From Erinaceus europaeus (taxonomy: Eukaryota > Chordata > Mammalia > Eulipotyphla > Erinaceidae): a stretch of 64,000 nt of DNA. Below are positions 21,765 to 33,753 of this stretch, piece after piece; position 1 is the first letter of the stretch, and each line of letters opens with the position of its first letter. The translations under genes were made by a program, and so were the position numbers. Under the pieces are notes generated by a model. The model ran no database searches. It saw only the letters and a list, made by a program, of their open reading frames with translations, and was not told the DNA's origin. The stretch is taken from NCBI RefSeq assembly GCF_950295315.1, contig NC_080172.1, positions 79,813,118-79,877,117 on the forward strand. Direction: 5' to 3'.

Positions 21765-24700
21765 TTTTTAATTTCTTTATTAGGTAATTAATGTTTTCAA
21801 CTCAACAGTAAATACAATAGTTTCTACATGCATCATGTTTCTCAGTTTTCCATATAACAATACAACCCCCACTAGGTCCTCTGTCATCCTTTTTGGATCT
21901 GTATTCCCCCACCCCCACCCCACCCCAGAGTCTTTTACTTTGGTGCAACATGCCAATTCCAGTTCAGGTTCTACTTGTGTTTTCTCTTCTGATCTTGTTT
22001 TTCAACTTCTGCCTGAGAGTGAGATCATCCCATATTCATCCTTCTGTTTCTGACTTATTTCACTTAACATGAGTTTTTCAAGGTCCATCCAAGATCAGCT
22101 GAAAACAGTGAAGTCACCATTTTTTATAGCTGAGTAGTATTCCCTTGACTATATAGACCACAACTTGCTCAGCCACTCATTTGTTGTTGGACACCTGGGT
22201 TTCTTCCAGGTATTGGCTATTACAAATTGTGCTGCTAAGAACATATGTGTACACAGATATTTTTGGATGGGTGTGTTGGTTTCCTTAGGATATATCCCCT
22301 GGAGAGAAATTGCAGGACCATAGGGTAGGTCCATTTCTAGCCTTATGAGATTTCTCCAGACTGTTCTCCAGAGGTTGGACCAATTTACATTCTCACCAGC
22401 GGTGCAGGAGGGTTCCTTTGACCCCACAACATCTCTAGTAGGTCTGCTATATATAGACTTCACTATCTTCAGGAATTTTCCATCTATTCCCATTTTTTGT
22501 AGCGTTTTGATCATAAAGGGATGTTGTATTTTGTCAAAGGCTTTCTCTGCATCTACTGAGATAAAATATGGTTTTTGATCTTGCTTTTGTTGATGTTGTA
22601 GATCATGTTGATTGATTTACATATATTAAACCAACCTTGTATCCCTGGGATAAATCCCACTTGGCCATGATGAACAATCTTTTTAATATACTGCTATATC
22701 CAGTTGTCTAGAATTTTGTTCAATATTTTAGCATCTATGTTCATCAGAGATATTGGTCTGTAGTTTTCTTTTTTGGTTGTGTCCGTGTCTGCTTTTGGTA
22801 TCAAAGTGATGTTATCTTCATAGAATCTGGAAGGGAGGATTTCAGTGTCTTCAATCTTCTGGAAGACTTTTAAAAGTAGAGGTATTAACTCTTCCTTGAA
22901 GGTTTTGTAAAATTCATTTGCAAAACCATTTAGTCCAGGACTTTTATTCTTGAGAAGGGTTTTGATAACTATTTCAATTTCATTATCTGTGATGGGCCTG
23001 CCCATGTTATCTAGTTCCTCTTTACGTAATTTTGGGATTTTGTAGTTATCTAGGAAATCATCCATTTCTTCCAGGTTCTCTAGCTTGGTGGCATAGAGTT
23101 GTTCATAGAAGTCTCACATGATATGCTGAATTTCTGCGGTGTCTGTTGTGATATCTCCGCTTTCATTTATGATCCGATTTATTTGGGTCCTCTCCCAGGG
23201 GAGTCACCTTCACAGGTGGTGAAGCAGGTCTGCAGGTGTCCTCTGTCTCTCTTCCTCTGTATCTCCCCCTTCTCTCTCAATTTCTCTCTGTCTCTATCAA
23301 ATAACAAACAAATAAATAAAATGATAAAAAAATGTAAAAAAATTTTATTTGGGTCTTCTCCCTTTTTTTGTTTTGTGATTCTGGCTAAAGTTTTGTTGAT
23401 TTACTCTTTCGAAGAACCAACATTTACTTTCATTGATCTTTTGTATGGTTTTCTTACTTTCAATGTTATTGATTTCTGCCTTAACTTTAGTTAATTCTAT
23501 CCTTCTGGTTGCTTTAGGGTTCCTTTCTTCTTCTTCTAGGTCTTTAAGATGTGCAATGAGGCTGTTTATTTGTGCTTTTTCTTTTTTCCTAATGTGTACT
23601 TGTATGGCTATGAACTTCCCTCTCAGTACTGCCTTGGCTATGTCCCAAATATTTTGATAGCTTGTGTCTTCATTTTCATTGAACTCTTGAAACCTGTTGA
23701 TTTCTTCCTTTATTTCCACTTTGACCCAGTAGTTGTTAAGTAGTATACTGTTGAGCTTCCACATTTTGGGACTATTACTAATCTTTTGCTGATTGTGAAG
23801 TGTTAGTTTAATTCCACTGTGGTCTGAAAATATGCTTGGGATGATTTCAATGCTCTTGAATTTGCTGGTGCTGTCTTTGTGGCCTACCATATGGTCTATC
23901 CTTGGGAATGACCAATGTGGACTTGAGTAAAATGTGTATTCCAGTTTCATGGGAGGAATAACTCTGAAAATGTCCAATAGTTCCAGCTTATGTATCTCCT
24001 CATTTAGCTCCCTACTGATTTTCTGCCTGGATGATCTGTCAAGTTGAGAGTGGGATGTTGAAGTCCCCTACTATGACTGTGTTGATGTTAATATATTGTT
24101 GTAGCCCAATGTTAATAATTGTTGAGTCCTCTTGATTGACTGACTCAGGATTATGTAGTGTTCATCCCTATTTTTTTTAATTTCATTTATTTTAAAGTCT
24201 ATAATTTCAGATATGAGAAGAGCTGTTCCTGCCCTTTTTTGTGGACCATTGGCTTGTATAATAGTTTTCCATCCTTTAACTTTGAGTCTGTGTTTGTCTT
24301 GTTGAGTTAGGTGGGTTTCCTGTAGACAGCATATTGTTGGGTTATGCTTTTTGATCCATCTTCCTACTCTGTGCCTTTTAATAGGTGAATTCAGGCCATT
24401 GACATTTATTGATATGAAAGATTGAAGATATTTTAACACATTCTTGTAGATTTTTAGAGTGTTCTGATAGATGGCATATTTATGGTGGTCTGACTGTTTA
24501 TAGGAGGAGACCTTTCAGAACTTCTTTCAGGGCAGGCTTGGTGATAGTTGATTCCTTCAACTGTTGCTTGTCTGAGAAGGTTTTTATGCCTCCATCTAGT
24601 CTGAATGAGAGTCTAGCAGGATACAGTAATCTTGGTTGAAAGCCTTTCTCATTGAGCACTCAGTAGACATCTTGCCATTCTTTTCTGGCCTGTAGTGTTT

Positions 24701-26030
24701 GTGTGGAGAAGCCTACTGCTAATATTATGGGTTTTCCTCTGTAGGTGACTCTTTGTTTTTCTAGTTTTTCTATGACAGCCTTCAGAATCCTTTCTTTAGC
24801 CTTATTCCTTTCCATTCTAAATATGATGTGTCTTGGTGTCTATGTCTGGGTTAATTCTGTTTGGGATCCTCTGGGTTTCTTGAACCTTTACGTCTTTTAT
24901 GTTGTCCAGACTAGAGAAGTTCTCAGCTATTATGGCCTGAAGAATGCTTTCTTCCCCTCCCTCTCTTTCTTCCTCTGATAAGCCAATAATGCATATATTA
25001 CTTCTTTTGAAGTCATCACATAGGCCTCTGTTGTTGTTTTCAGAATTTCTTAATCTCGTTTTGAGATCTCTTAATTCTTTTTTAGTTGTCTTTAATTTGT
25101 CCTCAATATTGCAATTCTGTCTTCAGCCTCATTTATCCTATTTTCTCTCCCTTCTACTGTTTTCTGGAGTTCATCTATTTTGTTAGCCTGCTGTAATACT
25201 GTTTTAGTTTGTTCAGCTAGTTGTGTTTTTAGATCAGTGATTTCAGCTTTCAGCTCTCTAATAACCTTGAGATAATTAGTATTTTCTTCCAGTCTCATTT
25301 GTTGTTTCTGCATCAGAAGACAGAATTTATATAGTAGTATGCTATGAGGTCCCTCTCAGTACTTTTCAAATTACTGATCACTCTTGCCTGGATTGACTTG
25401 TGTTTAAGGAAGGTAATTAAAGGGTTCACAGTTGTGGAAATTGACAGTTGTTTCAATATCATTTTAATCCCTGAGTTGGAGCTCAGTTCCTTAAAATCCT
25501 CTTTTGTTCTTTTTCTTCCCCTTAGGCTATGGGAGCCTGAGGGCTTTTAAGCTATAAGTAGGCTTCTTAGCTTAATCACTGACTCCTGACCAAGAGATAA
25601 AGCAGGGTGGGGCAGAGATAATCTAGTGGTTATGCAAATAGACTCTCACAGCCCCACCTCTAAGCCACAGAGGTATAGATCTTCTGCTGAGTTTCTTGGT
25701 TAGTTCTCTGTCCCCTGGTGTCAGCACAGGGCCTCCCTACTGCTGCTCCAGATTTTGAGGGCAGTAGCAATGGAGACTCACAGTTGCATTTGGTCAGTCT
25801 CAGGGGAGTTCTGTCCTCCCTTCAGCTGTCTTTTTCTTATTGAAACAGACTGGAGGTGGTGTCTCAACAGGTAAACTGCAGGGCTGTTACCAGCCACTTA
25901 ATCTGTTCCTAGGCTTCTCTCTGTCCATGATCCACACGTTTGCATTCACAGGTTATTTGGTGGGTTCCTGAAATCATTCTAGTTCTGTCTTGTTGTGGTC
26001 CCAGGTAGTCTCCTTTGGTATTTTTTTCCT
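21765..26030 (-). mobile_element. LINE-1, nearly full span but internally deleted; nested SINE
   Basis: Read on the minus strand, from right to left: GC-richer 5' UTR (about 26030-25350), ORF1 with a heptad-rich coiled coil (25313-25092), ORF2 endonuclease (24439-24071, with FISINVNGLNSP and LQETHL carrying the expected Asn and Glu), the endonuclease-RT linker (23977-23345) and the RT N-terminal part (YRPISLMN near 22785). ORF2 then jumps at about 22430 from the RT segment FLKIVKSIYSRPT straight into the C-terminal region (WRTVWRNLIRLEMDLPYGP), so about 1.7 kb of RT palm/thumb and downstream sequence is missing. The short 3' UTR ends near 21765. Frames are interrupted in several places, so it is dead. 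A SINE interrupts it at 23197-23343. Confidence 0.92.
23197..23343 (+). mobile_element. 5'-truncated type A SINE nested in L1
   Basis: Starts inside the SINE body (GGGGAGTCACCTTCACAGG), lacks the tRNA head, and ends in A/T-rich sequence. The L1 sequence TTTATTTGGGTCYTCTCCC is duplicated at 23178-23196 and 23344-23362, one mismatch, so this is a later insertion into the L1. Confidence 0.88.
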
Positions 26031-26074
26031 TTTTATTATTTATGTGTCCATTGAACTTATAATTTTATTTTCAT

Positions 26075-26191
26075 TCAATAACTTTTCTTTGCACATAGAA
26101 TTTTATCTATTCTTGGTATCTTGTACTTGAACCTGGACCCTGTGCATTGTATTATATGTGCTCAACCTGCTGCACCACTACCTGGCCCCCA
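26075..26191 (-). mobile_element. SINE head fragment, antisense
   Basis: GAACCTGGACCCTGTGCATTG, ATGTGCTCAACCTGCTGCACC and ACTACCTGGCCCCC are the reverse of a type B head and B box. Confidence 0.75.
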
Positions 26192-26620
26192 CAAATTGTT
26201 GTGTTTGCCCTATGTACAAAACAGTGTTTTAACAGTACTGCTTTGCAGATGGGCTACATGAGGTGGATATACTCGTAATGACATAATTAGAAAAAGAGAA
26301 AAAAAAAACTCTGTTATTTAGTTAATATCTTGTGTTGATTTCCAAAACATTTTACTACTGATAGTGAAAGGAGGCAAGTACCCTAGATGGTGGGATCTGC
26401 AAAAGAAGGGGCTTTCAAATAAGAAAAGACATGCAAACTGACATATACCTACTGCAAAAATTACCTGAAAAACAGCTCAGCCATAAGCCAATTACAAAGG
26501 AGACTCAACAGTGGAATACAACCTGACCAATTACTAGCAGTGAGGGTATGAAACAAAAAAACCTCATAAAATCCAAAGCATTTGACCTGTCATTCTTTTC
26601 TCTTGGTGTGGTAAACTACT
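26192..26620. other. Intron, no feature recognised
   Basis: Sequence between a SINE fragment and the minisatellite. Confidence 0.45.
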
Positions 26621-26717
26621 GGGTCCTTGTCTCTCTCTCCCCCCAGTGAGTGAGTGAGTGTGTGTGTGTGTGTGTGTAGGTCTTTGGGTCCTTGTCTCTC
26701 TCTCTCCCCCCCAGTGA

Positions 26718-26769
<52 letters not shown>

Positions 26770-26836
26770 GTCTTTGGGTCCTTGTCTCTCTCTCTCCCCC
26801 CCTGGTGAGTGAGTGTGTGTGTGTGTGTAGGTCTTT
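26621..26836. repeat. Three-unit minisatellite containing (TG)n tracts
   Basis: Units at 26621-26685 (65 bp), 26686-26775 (90 bp) and 26776-26836 (61 bp), each GGGTCCTTGTCTCTCTCTC, a C run, GTGAGTGAG, (TG)n, TAGGTCTTT. Unit length differs mainly by TG copy number, longest in the middle unit. The ORFs rich in Thr-His or Cys-Val here are artefacts of TG/CA repeats. Confidence 0.92.
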
Positions 26837-27996
26837 AAAATGTTCACATTTGGATTTGAGTTGCTCTCCTAAATCAAACTTATCTTTACTACATTTTCAA
26901 ATAAAATTCCTTTAACACACTACTGGTTTTTATGTTTGCAGGTCATTCTTCTCATTTTAAATCCTTTCTAACAAGAGAAAGAGCTTGAAAACTCCCCAAA
27001 GGGGTCATAACTTATCTGATAACACTTTTATAGTAACAGAAATTTTGCTAATAGGATATACAACAGACAATTTCTGTGTTGAAAGAACTTTTAGACTAGT
27101 AAAAGAGACAGACAAATAAGTAATAATAGGTTGTCAGAAAAGTCCTGATATATTTTTGCATAGAAAAACTTAAGAAAAATTACATCCTGACTTTTCCAAC
27201 AACCTAATGATAGCCACACAAAAATGATAATTTTGTTGTTGTTGCATAATCCCATAGAAAATATTCATTGTTGGGCTGGTTCCAGGTCTGATATCAAACA
27301 CCATCATAAGTCAGACTGAGCAGGATCTCTAATGTTTGTCTGTCTGTCTCTCTGTGTGAATAAAATAAATAAATAAAATATATAAGAAAAATAAAGTATT
27401 CATTATCAAACTTATAGCAAAATCTAGAAACAAACAAGGAATGTGTGGGATATGGTACACTTGAAGAGCAGAGAATGTTGTGTTATAATTGGCATACTCT
27501 GAGTCTAGTTATACCATGGTGTCAGGGAAAATTTAAAGCTCAAGGGGTGATTAGGATTGAGTTTGAGCATAGATTCTAAAGGGTGTGGGGGAAAGTTTGG
27601 TGTAATGTAAAAGACAGGGAATAAAAGAAAAAATAAAATAAACTTGAGTAGTTTATTTTAATATTTGCAGTCAGAGATAGTCTTACAGACTTAGAAGGAA
27701 AAAAGCAGCATGGAAAAACATTGAGCATGTAGGTTCTTTAGGCTTTAAATCACTAAGATGTAGTAATGCTTATCATAGCCTCAGAGAGGTATATGCACTG
27801 AAGATAAAACTGGAATTAAAACTAAAGAGATTGACATTTTTAAATTTAATAGTCCTCAAATAAATCTGTATTTTCTCCACAATACACATATTATAATTTG
27901 AAAACACTGTAATGTATCAATATGTAAAGTAGTTTTAAATGATGAAGAAAACAAATTATAGGTTCCACATAGATTATACTTATTGTATTGCCCACT
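26837..27996. other. Intron, only a decayed type D SINE part
   Basis: Apart from 27280-27395, nothing is recognised. Confidence 0.45.
27280..27395 (+). mobile_element. Type D-like SINE 3' part
   Basis: AACACCATCATAAGTCAGAC...GAGCAGGATCTC, then TCTCTGTGTGAATAAAATAA, matches the distal half of type D. Confidence 0.55.
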
Positions 27997-28280
27997 TGTT
28001 GAGGGACAGGATTTACCTGGAGGGTACCAGCCAGAAAATAGGAATGGTGACAGGTGTGGCTTGGAAAGGTGGAGGTGGGTTTGGGTGTTAAAAGCTAGAC
28101 CTGTAAGCCCCTCTTTCCCTCTCTTTCTTTCTCTCTCTCATGTCCTAACATGTGAATGTTCTCAATTTTCCCAAATAAAACTTAAAATTCCTGAAAATCA
28201 TGCTCTCTCCTCAATTCTTTGCTGAGATAATGCATAACAAACTTTTTAACTGCTGGGGAAACAAGCTTGTCGCCCCCTAC
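27997..28280 (+). mobile_element. Possible solo LTR
   Basis: Starts TGTTGAGGGACAGG, has a pyrimidine-rich block (28110-28140) and AAATAAAACTTAAAATTCC at 28171, and may end at CCCCCTACA. The composition suits an R-U5 region. No TSD was found, so this is tentative. Confidence 0.4.
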
Positions 28281-29832
28281 ATTCCCCCAAAACACACTCA
28301 CCACAGTTTTCTACCTCACCACACCCCGATATATTCTTCATTCTCTCTTTTGGTAAATGAATGAATCACAGTATTCCAGCAATACCGCCACACCTTGAAT
28401 AGTTGATTTTAAGCACAGTCCCTTATGCTTTTAACTCTCACTCCTTTCTTTCTGAAATCAATAACCTTAGTTTCAGTTTCCTTTATTTCACAATGTTCCT
28501 TTTTAAGAGCAAAACAATACCCTGAAATAACTGTGACACTTTTTTTTTAGAGTTTTTCCCCCACAGTAGCCTGAACTAATGGCAACAGCTTTTTGTGGAA
28601 AGCAAACAAATATACTGTTCTCTTAGAAAAAAAGAAAAATTCAAGTTTTGAACACCTATGAAGGTTCTCTATTTGATTTGACAATAGTCAAGTAAAAGAG
28701 AAATCCACTCTCAGTCATGGCTTTTTTTTTTTCTCCTATAACATTCACTACATTTTAAATTTATTTCCTGAATAAATCAGGAAAAACAAACAAAAAGAAG
28801 GCAGGAGTACAGGCTTAGAAACTTTTTTGTGAGAGGACATTTAGCTCAAAGTGTATCGTGTATTTGTGTTGAAATCCTTATTTACAAAACAATTAATCAG
28901 CTGTGGTAAGTCTTTTATCTGAGTAAATGATCAACAACCCTTTCTAAGTATGTTAAGAAGTTCATTTCCATCTGAATTCTCCTGACAAATACTAAAATAG
29001 ATAACCTTAATAAGGCACTAATGAGATCATTATAACCAGTTTTGTCTGTATTTAAAGCACAGATTTAAGATCTTCATTAATGATTAACTACTGGAAAACT
29101 TTGTTCAATCCCTTGAGTTATTTTTAAATCCTCACATATTGTAATTACATATATTCAATCATAAAACTTTCCATGTGCTGAACACAACTGAACTTTGTAT
29201 AAGAACAAGTTTGTTACAAATGTTGGCTGTTTAAAAGGTTAATTTGTAAGTAGATTAATGACATAGTGATCTTTACCCATTTCAAGCTTTTTTTTTTTTT
29301 CCCCTATTGAGGAAGAGATACATTACTATAAGCATTTTTCAGACCAGATTTATATAGTCTTTGGAGTCTTCAACAACTAGAGCTTTTGGATATAAGGTGT
29401 CTCTGAGATCAGGTAAGCAGCATGGAGATTCTCATTGGTATTTACTTTCAGTAGTGCTCAGATAAACAAAATGTATTTTTCCCTGTCAATTTTAGAGGAA
29501 CGTGGCAACTAATTGTAAAATTCAATTTGAGTTGAAATAGAAACCCTCACCCCAAAGGGACAGGGATACCTGGCATGGCCCTAGAGGGATTGGGTGACCT
29601 GAGATTGATAAATTAGAAAAGAAATAAAGACAATAACTTTAACTACTCTGTCTGCAGGAACTGTTTTACAAGAAACAGTTAAGATGCTGAAACTGAATTT
29701 AGAAATGGGGACAACTCACAAACCTCTCAGTGCATTTTTGCCTTGCTCCTTTAGAACAATGAGAAGAGTTTAAAACCAATTACAAACTTTGTTTTAGAAT
29801 GTAATGCATAAAAAAGCCTATTGTGAATCAAG
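28281..29832. other. Intron, no feature recognised
   Basis: AT-rich; several T runs (28537, 28722, 29287). Confidence 0.5.
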
Positions 29833-29837
29833 ATGAC

Positions 29838-30496
29838 TGTAAAAGGCAGTAGCCTTGAAATTCCCTTTTTATGCAGTTGTTTGTTAAGTGCTTTTAGTAT
29901 GAGTTGCTTGTAGTATGAGGTGGAAAATTCCTTGCCCCTTCCCCCTTGAATAAACAGGACCTAATCAGTGAAGGCCACCCATTGTTCGAAGGACCCTGCC
30001 TGGGGACAAGCCTTATCAGGACCTAATCAGTGAAGGCCACCCATTGTCTTGTAAGTTGTTGGAAGGACCCTGCATGGGGACAAGCCTTATCAGGACCTTT
30101 GCACAGACTTTGTGGTGTGCTGTCTACCGGATGGGTGGTCATAGCCTATGGCAGGAGGATGTGGCGACCCTGCCTGGTTGAATTCTATTGGTTGTGTGAT
30201 CTTACTATATTTGAAAATAGCCCGCGCTTTGTTTTGAATGGATCATGCTTTTGCTAAGTTTGAAATGATTGGATCTTGTGTTTGCTATAGCCTGTTATTG
30301 GATGTAGGTTGATAAGGTGATGTGCTCCCCCTCCCTGAGTGTAGTCTGAATTCCTATAAATTGTGTGGTTTGAGCCCTGTTCGGGGTCGAGCTTGGTAGA
30401 CTAACACCAGTCACCATCTCGGCCTGGATTGCAATTCGTCAATAAACATCTTTGCTTCCTTACAGTGGATGGTGGTTTGATTTATGCTCGCTAACA
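29838..30496 (+). mobile_element. Solo LTR of an endogenous retrovirus, 659 bp, 5-bp TSD
   Basis: Starts TGTAAAAGGC and ends CGCTAACA (TG...CA), flanked by ATGAC at 29833-29837 and 30497-30501. TATAAA lies at 30355-30360 and AATAAA at 30441-30446, giving a U3-R-U5 layout on the plus strand. U3 holds a 62/74-bp tandem duplication. No internal retroviral genes flank it, as expected after LTR-LTR recombination. The 5-bp TSD fits ERV3 or some ERV1 families. The family name is not known to me. Confidence 0.88.
29956..30091 (+). repeat. Tandem duplication in the LTR U3 region
   Basis: Two copies of AGGACCTAATCAGTGAAGGC...CAAGCCTTATC: 29956-30017 (62 bp) and 30018-30091 (74 bp). The second has an extra 12-bp segment containing CTTGTAAGTTG. 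Duplicated U3 segments often correspond to enhancers in retroviral LTRs. Confidence 0.88.
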
Positions 30497-30730
30497 ATGA
30501 CCTAGTGATCTCCTGCTCCACCCAGTTTGCCCCTCCTTCAACCCACTATCAGTTTTGTTCAGGTTTCTCTGTCTACCAATATAAATATTTCCTGAAAACA
30601 AAAGGATAGGGAGGTATACTTTAGCATTGTTCCAACCAGCACAAGAAATTAAAGTCTTTCCCTTCTAGCAAAAGCAAGGAATTGACCTTCTTTGACACCA
30701 GGATTTTGGCCAGTCTTCAAAATTAATGTG

Positions 30731-30802
30731 CATATTTTTGACTTTTGGACATATTTGACTTTTGGACATATTTGACTTTTGTGCATATTTTTGACTTTTG
30801 GA
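30731..30802. repeat. Short tandem repeat, four 17-19-bp units
   Basis: CATATTTTTGACTTTTGGA (19), CATATTTGACTTTTGGA (17), CATATTTGACTTTTGTG (17) and CATATTTTTGACTTTTGGA (19), in a symmetrical 19-17-17-19 pattern. Confidence 0.92.
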
Positions 30803-30811
30803 CTTTTGCAT

Positions 30812-30944
30812 AATGGCTATGCAAAAAGACTTCCATGCCTGAGGCACCAAAGGTCCCAAGTTCAGTCCTCAGCACCCTCATAACCCAGAGATAAGCAGTC
30901 TTAGTATATGTGTGTCTCTGCTTTGTATCTTTCTCTAATACAAA

Positions 30945-30975
<31 letters not shown>

Positions 30976-30977
30976 AT
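30812..30977 (+). mobile_element. Type D SINE
   Basis: AATGGCTATGCAAAAAGAC, CCTGAGGCACCAAAGGTCCC, AACCCAGAGATAAGCAGTC, (AAAT)n tail. Directly follows the four-unit tandem repeat. Confidence 0.8.
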
Positions 30978-32104
30978 TTCAAGTCTAACAATACCTGGAA
31001 GAGTAGTATATGAGGGCATTTAATTTACTGTATCAAAAGAGAGGAAGTAAGAAAGAAAGAAAAGATATATTTAATTCCTTGCAAAGTTTGTCTGTTTGCT
31101 AGACAATATATTATATGATTCATGAACATTTAATAAAACCAGATAGATGTCTAAATTTATTCAGTTTTTTAAACAAATAGTTATTTTAAAAAATCACCTC
31201 GTATTTCAAATTGATGACATAACAACTTTTCAGATTGCAATTTAGTTAACAGTTTTCAACAAGGAGGTAAATTTCAGAAAAGTGATTTTTGAACCTAATT
31301 AAGCCGTTCAAAATCTAGTTGGCCAAGAGGCCAACTAAGCCAAGGGTAAAACTAAGTTCTGATCCTTGAAGTTGTTGTGGAAAGGGAATACAGAAAATAA
31401 ACACAGAAAATCATGAACTGCTAATGGAACAATATCCACCTGTACTTCAACTAACTATGTTTCTTCTTACAATTTTTTAATAAAGCACAGTTATTTCACA
31501 GTAAGTGCAAAAATGACAATTAAACCTTTAAAGTGTAAATCTTTGTTATTGTGTATTTCCCATACAGGGCTTTAAAAAGTGTTAGGGCTAAGGAAGGTGG
31601 AAAGCTATTTATAAATTGGAAGGTCTTTCACATTTATCTAGGAATACAGATATTGTCAATATGTGATTAAATTACTGCACCAGTTTTCCTGGAGGATTTC
31701 TATGTTTATTGCTTTTTTTGGTAAAGCTTTTATCCAGCTCTCTCAATCCCATTCTCTTTCTTGCATGAATTCACACACGTTAAATGTGTGTGTCTTGCTT
31801 GTCTGATATATGTCATTTGCATTATTTGAAACATCGAAGTTCCAAAAATTCCTTAGTGTTTGTACAATTCATGAAGAAATTTACTTAGTAAAAATATTCC
31901 AAGAATAAAGCATGTCTAATGAAACGGATATACAACTAGTTCAAAAGCCATTTTTTCAATTTTCCCCAAATTTGAGGACAAAGTTAGAGAAAATATTTAT
32001 TTTGAATGAAATACCAGAACCTGAATAAACCACAGCCTATGAATCATTGCCTACATGATGTGCACTGTGCTCAATGGAGATCTTATACATTATAAAATTT
32101 TTTT
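30978..32104. other. Intron, no feature recognised
   Basis: Contains the short palindrome CTAGTTGGCCAAGAGGCCAACTAA near 31315, which is too small to classify. Confidence 0.5.
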
Positions 32105-32388
32105 AACTTTTTTTTTTAATATTTACTTCCTTTTTGTTGCCCTTGTTTTTATTGTTGTAGTTATTATTGTTGTTATTTATGTAATTTTTGTTGAATAGGA
32201 CAGAGAGAAATGGAGAGAGGAGGGGAAAACAGAGAAGGCGAGAGAAAGATAGACACCTGCAGACCTGCTTCAATGCCTGTGAAGGGACTCCCCTGCAGGT
32301 GGGAAGCCGGGGGCTCGAACTGGGATCTTAACCTGTCCTTGCACTTTGTGCCATGTGCACTTAACCCACTGTGCTCCTGGCTATTCCC
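32105..32388 (-). mobile_element. Type A SINE, antisense
   Basis: CCTTTTTGTTGCCCTTG, AGGACAGAGAGAAATGG, CACTTAACCCACTGTGCTCC. Confidence 0.92.
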
Positions 32389-33111
32389 TATGCAATCTTT
32401 ACTATAGTAGCTTATACTTTAAGGAGCAAAACAAGTAGAATAGACAGTAGCTAGTAGCTAAGTACAAGGAAGTTGACAAATATTAATCAGTGTACAAATA
32501 TTCAATACTTATTTTGAAAATAAGGAAACAAAAATCTGATGAAATTTTACTAAATGCTGCTAGCCTAGATGCTCCATGAGGTCAAAGGGTGACCAAGGCT
32601 AGTGACTGCTCTCTGACATAACTGTGTGGGATTAACATCAATATAACCTAGGCAAGTCCCTTCTCTCCTATAGTTCACAGTCTTGGAAATGTATAGCCAG
32701 AGAATATTCTATAAACATAATGGATGCACAAGACCAGAACTTAGAAGGAAAGATTTCTAAAGAGGTTAGAGAAGTATAAAGTAAACACTGCAATGAGTCT
32801 TGAAGAATTCTTAGAAAAGTAGCTCTGATGAGAGGAATGTTTCTACTACGACCAAAGAGTTTGGTTATGATGTGGAAGTATGAGTAGTTCAGTAAGGTAG
32901 ATCATGTCTCCAGCAGCACTAAGAAGTAACAACAGAAGAGGTTGGGCATGTAGTCCAACGTAAAATCATTTAATGGCCTGTTATGCTATGAGAAAACAAC
33001 TTTTATCCAGGAGTTCTATCCCTTCTTCAAGTTCTAGTTAAAATGCTACATTTATAAAAATAACCCCTCTTGTTTCCATTACAAAATGATCTCTCCATAT
33101 ATATATATATA
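32389..33111. other. Intron, no feature recognised
   Basis: AT-rich; a short TA run near 33099. Confidence 0.45.
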
Positions 33112-33290
33112 AAGTTAGTATATCAGAACCCACAGTCAGAGGTTATCCCAGTGCCATACTCAATCACTAAACTAAACCAAAGTCAGTCTACACTATCTGG
33201 GAAATAGCTGTCAAGGAATCATAACAAGTATCAATGCAATATTCCAATTCAGCTTTCTTACCCTAGAGCTCCTGCAGATGCTTCCTTAGG
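33112..33290 (+). mobile_element. Fragment of the older L1 tail (5' part)
   Basis: TTAGTATATCAGAACCCACAG, CCCAGTGCCATACTCAATCAC and AGTCAGTCTACACTATCTGGG parallel 37157-37240 in the same order, showing an interspersed repeat. I assign it to the L1 tail only because its partner at 37157 leads into one. Confidence 0.5.
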
Positions 33291-33457
33291 CAACTGAAAA
33301 TCATAAGGATTTACTACCTATTTATTAAATAAATATTCTATATTTAACAAAATAGGAAGCATAACTATATTTAAATAACTGATTTCAAATAATTTAGTAC
33401 TGAGACATACTGATCAAGATAATTTTTAATTTGTCTCTTAATCCATAATATTTCATT

Positions 33458-33651
33458 TAAACTTTATTTATTTTATCTGATAGAACTGAGAGAAAATATA
33501 AGGGAAGGGGAAGTACAGAGGGAGAGAAACAAAGACACTTGGAGCCCTGCTTCACCATGACGTGATGCTTTCCTGGGGACCAGGGGCTTGAACTTGGGTC
33601 CTTGTGCATGGCAGTATGTGCAGTAAACTAGGTGTGACACCACATAGCCCC
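33458..33651 (-). mobile_element. Type B SINE, antisense
   Basis: GACCAGGGGCTTGAACTTGGG (reverse B box) and TGACACCACATAGCCCC (reverse head). Confidence 0.85.
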
Positions 33652-33753
33652 TAGTCCATATTTTCTTTGTGGTTGAACTGAATATTATGGATGGTCTTCT
33701 GAACAGCTTCTCTCCTAGGCTTCCATTCTAAAGCACTTTGTTTAACACATTTT

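Noticed and set aside
26590..26847. Repetitive Thr-His / Cys-Val ORFs
   Set aside because: Direct translation of TG/CA microsatellite sequence.
26621..30802. CRISPR-like array
   Set aside because: The repeats are contiguous minisatellite units without unique spacers, in a mammalian genome.
31310..31340. Short palindrome AGTTGGCCAAGAGGCCAACT
   Set aside because: Only about 10 bp per arm, with no accompanying terminator, repeat family or TSD.
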